From Nanobdellota archaeon (GTDB lineage Archaea; Nanoarchaeota; Nanoarchaeia; Parvarchaeales; Parvarchaeaceae): a stretch of DNA of 8,010 nt. Position 1 is the first letter of the stretch. Every line of letters begins with the position of its first letter. The translations under genes were made by a program, and so were the position numbers. The notes under the pieces were generated by a model, which did not search any database, had not been told where the DNA came from, and worked only from the letters and a program-made list of their open reading frames with translations. Below are positions 5,996 through 8,010 of the stretch, one piece after another. The stretch lies in NCBI GenBank assembly GCA_021796445.1, contig JAKACB010000031.1:1-8010 (forward strand), read 5' to 3'.

Positions 5996-6817
5996 ATGAA
6001 CAATAAAGGTATTTCAGAGTTTCTTGCATTTATTCTATCAATAATAATCTTGATACCTATCGCAGTTATAGCTTATTTTATAATAACTGCCGGTGCAAAT
6101 AAAGTCGTTTCTTCATCAGAATCAGTTACACAGTACGTTTCATCTACAATGTTGGCATTGCAGACAGGCAATTCTGTTGTTCTTCCACCAGTTTCTCCAA
6201 ATCTGCCAAAATATACCTTTCTAAGTCAATTTTATGGGAGTAATTCATGTATAAGTTATCTTAATCAACTTTCAAGAGAAGATCTGCTTATCTCTCCATC
6301 TAATCCCTCATCTCTTTCAGGCACTTATTTTGTGTGCATAGGCACGTTCTCACTTAGTCCAATAATCTCAAGTCAGAGTTTCTGGAACTATCTTCCTTCC
6401 AATGGCGAAGGCTCTAACAATGCATCCTTTCCTGGCTGGTTCCCAGATTTAGCCGCCTATAACTCTAAATCAAGTAATCTGGCATCAGGAATAAACGGTT
6501 CTACCGGTACTTTATCTTATTTTATATTATCACAAAATCCAGAAGTTAGTCTCTCAGATTCATGCGATTCATTTTTCAATGCTACTACCATCAAGTATGG
6601 TTATAGTCAGCCAGGCGCTTATATAACTACGATGACATGTGCTCCATTGACATACAACAACAAATCCGCTTTTATAAGCGTTATTCCACCTTCATGCTCA
6701 GGTTCATGTGGCAATAATCCAATGGCCTTTCTTTACGGCAACCCAGGTTATATTAAGTTTCAAGAATGTAGTTATAATGGAGGGAATGATTTGCAGTGCA
6801 AATTCAGCATAAATTAA
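5996..6817 (+). CDS. Type IV pilin-like secreted protein, Cys- and sequon-rich
   Basis: This is a 273-residue predicted surface protein. The N-terminus MNNKG-ISEFLAFILS is a class III (prepilin) signal: a short polar, positively charged leader, a Gly5 cleavage point, Glu at mature position 3, then a hydrophobic helix (about 9-31). The rest is a Ser/Asn-rich exterior domain with eight cysteines (85, 114, 190, 215, 234, 238, 258, 268), an even number that suggests disulfides, and four N-glycosylation sequons (Asn142, 167, 195, 222). I do not recognise the exterior domain. I chose the ATG at 5996 because it puts the signal at residue 1; an earlier in-frame ATG (5894) would lie inside rpl24e and bury the signal. 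The downstream gene begins one base after its stop, so the two are probably one unit. Pilus or adhesin subunit is inferred from the signal alone. Confidence 0.75.
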   Translation: MNNKGISEFLAFILSIIILIPIAVIAYFIITAGANKVVSSSESVTQYVSSTMLALQTGNSVVLPPVSPNLPKYTFLSQFYGSNSCISYLNQLSREDLLISPSNPSSLSGTYFVCIGTFSLSPIISSQSFWNYLPSNGEGSNNASFPGWFPDLAAYNSKSSNLASGINGSTGTLSYFILSQNPEVSLSDSCDSFFNATTIKYGYSQPGAYITTMTCAPLTYNNKSAFISVIPPSCSGSCGNNPMAFLYGNPGYIKFQECSYNGGNDLQCKFSIN

Positions 6818-6818
6818 T

Positions 6819-8010
6819 ATGGACTTGCTCTTAGAAGGAATAATGATAGCCATATTGATGGCAGTAATACTGATTTTTATAGTAAGTGAGTACTCGGCTT
6901 TCTTTGCTCCAACGTCATCTATAAGCTATTACAATTCATTTGTAGGAATGGCAGATTCTGCATGCAGTTCAATACAAACCGCTTCTAATGTTCAATTCAC
7001 CTCTCCAAAATTATTTGTATTTCAAATGTATGACTCTCAATCCTGTAATTCAATATTAAGTTCAAATTCATATATCTTCTCACCCACTTCAGCAGTTCTT
7101 TCATCTTTAGACGGAAATTATGATATCTGCTATGCAAATATCAGCAACCCAGGATTATTTGGAATATCTAGTGGAAGTCAATACTTCTTGAAACGTTCCA
7201 CTAAAAACGATATAAACTTTTATTATCCTTCTGCATACTCGATTCAAAATTCATCAAATATGAGTGTTGCAGCATCAAACAATCAATTAGGCATCCCGGA
7301 TATATCTGTAAACTCATCCTCTTCTTTTTCCATTATTCTAAATGCTTCTTCTCCTGCCAATCCAAATAATTATACTTTTAATCTAGATGAGTATTCTAAT
7401 AAAAGCATAAATCTAAATATTTATTTTAACGGCCAGATTTCATGTGAGGCATCTTATTCTGATTTAGCAGGAGTGCATTCTTTTTCAATAAGTTCTCCTT
7501 GCAGTCAGCACGTAAATAATCTAACTATTTTTGTTTTGCTGTCTAGCAATCAGGAAACAAATTACCAAGTGAATGTAACTGCAGTTCCAAACGTAAATCC
7601 AACAATTTCTTATTTATCACAGCAGTGCAATGATTTAGTTCCATTTGTAGAAAATGGAATAATAGATAATGGCAGTATAGTTTGCCAGCCAGTTCTTTGT
7701 GGAGGTAGTTCTTTCTATCTTTCGGATCAGAATAACCGGCCATTTTTAGGATTATACGGAGAGTCATACAATTTTTTAGCTGTACAGTCTGGCGTTGATG
7801 ACTTGCAGATTGTTAATTCATATTCAGAGAATCTTATAAATGGGCCATTAATGGATGAAACCTTCTTTGTAGAAACAGGTTTGACATCCTATGATAGTTG
7901 GAGTGTAACTTACAATGGCACAACAAAGTCAGCAAAAGGTAATGAACCCATTGGGTTTTTAGATCCACCCGGTAATTATAATTTTACAGTACCCAATTCC
8001 GTTATATCAA
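6819..8010 (+). CDS. Large N-terminally anchored surface protein, partial (runs off right edge)
   Basis: The frame is open for 397 codons from the ATG at 6819 to the window end. Residues 8-22 form one hydrophobic segment after MDLLLEG, with no positive charge before it; this is an anchor or an unusual pilin-like leader. The rest is Ser/Asn-rich with eight cysteines (49, 76, 104, 209, 228, 270, 289, 294) and about a dozen N-x-S/T sequons. Residues 349-391 (FFVETGL, DSWSVTYNGTTKSA, DPPGNYNFTV) resemble, from memory, a beta-sandwich repeat of archaeal extracellular proteins such as thermopsin relatives: E-x-GL, W-x-V-x-x-NG, then PxGxYxFxV. It starts one base after the pilin-like gene, with no ribosome binding site. 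No enzymatic motif is visible. A coding reading is supported by length, the coherent composition and the anchor; function is unknown. Confidence 0.8.
   Translation, partial: MDLLLEGIMIAILMAVILIFIVSEYSAFFAPTSSISYYNSFVGMADSACSSIQTASNVQFTSPKLFVFQMYDSQSCNSILSSNSYIFSPTSAVLSSLDGNYDICYANISNPGLFGISSGSQYFLKRSTKNDINFYYPSAYSIQNSSNMSVAASNNQLGIPDISVNSSSSFSIILNASSPANPNNYTFNLDEYSNKSINLNIYFNGQISCEASYSDLAGVHSFSISSPCSQHVNNLTIFVLLSSNQETNYQVNVTAVPNVNPTISYLSQQCNDLVPFVENGIIDNGSIVCQPVLCGGSSFYLSDQNNRPFLGLYGESYNFLAVQSGVDDLQIVNSYSENLINGPLMDETFFVETGLTSYDSWSVTYNGTTKSAKGNEPIGFLDPPGNYNFTVPNSVIS

Noticed and set aside
7543..7767. Minus-strand open frame of 74 codons
   Set aside because: It is antisense to the open surface-protein frame, whose anchor, sequons and cysteines make it the better coding choice.
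1..8010. CRISPR arrays, tRNA or rRNA genes, insertion sequences, long direct repeats
   Set aside because: I looked on both strands and saw no regularly spaced repeats, no cloverleaf with a TTCRANNC-like arm, and no transposase or terminal inverted repeats.

Overview
This is an AT-rich archaeal window. The evidence is a replicative MCM helicase with the archaeal N-terminal zinc site and AAA+ core, archaeal/eukaryal-type ribosomal proteins (eL8/L7Ae, eS28, eL24, archaeal uS10), TATA-type promoters, and a class III (type IV pilin-like) signal peptide. Genes are small and tightly packed, with many AGA and ATA codons. A small-genome archaeon such as a DPANN member, or a Thermoplasmatales-associated lineage, would fit, but I cannot assign a taxon from these data.

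Layout: positions 1-5025 are transcribed leftward (minus strand). In transcription order they carry uS10, a HIT-family hydrolase with an N-terminal CxxC, a two-TM/RCK potassium-channel-like protein, a compact PAP2 membrane phosphatase overlapping the channel gene, and an MCM helicase that runs off the left edge. The MCM gene contains a 388-residue in-frame intein (823-1986) that splits the Walker A P-loop between GDPG and TSKSS. Positions 5026-5194 are a divergent promoter region. Positions 5195-5966 are a rightward ribosomal cluster, L7Ae-S28e-L24e, of which L24e is a 55-residue gene easily missed by length cut-offs. Positions 5996-8010 hold two secreted or membrane-anchored, Cys- and sequon-rich surface proteins; the second has no stop codon before the right edge.

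Functionally, the window joins replication (MCM), translation and RNP assembly (uS10, L7Ae, S28e, L24e), an ion-channel-like sensor with a lipid-phosphatase-like partner, a nucleotide-binding hydrolase, and a cell-surface locus. The most notable points are the P-loop intein with both LAGLIDADG catalytic acids replaced (K and N), a channel whose selectivity filter is not TVGYGD-like, and a recurring TATA box 25-28 bp upstream of start codons, which suggests leaderless transcripts. I found no CRISPR array, tRNA, rRNA or insertion sequence. No gene-free stretch exceeds 300 bases; the longest is the 169-base divergent promoter region.
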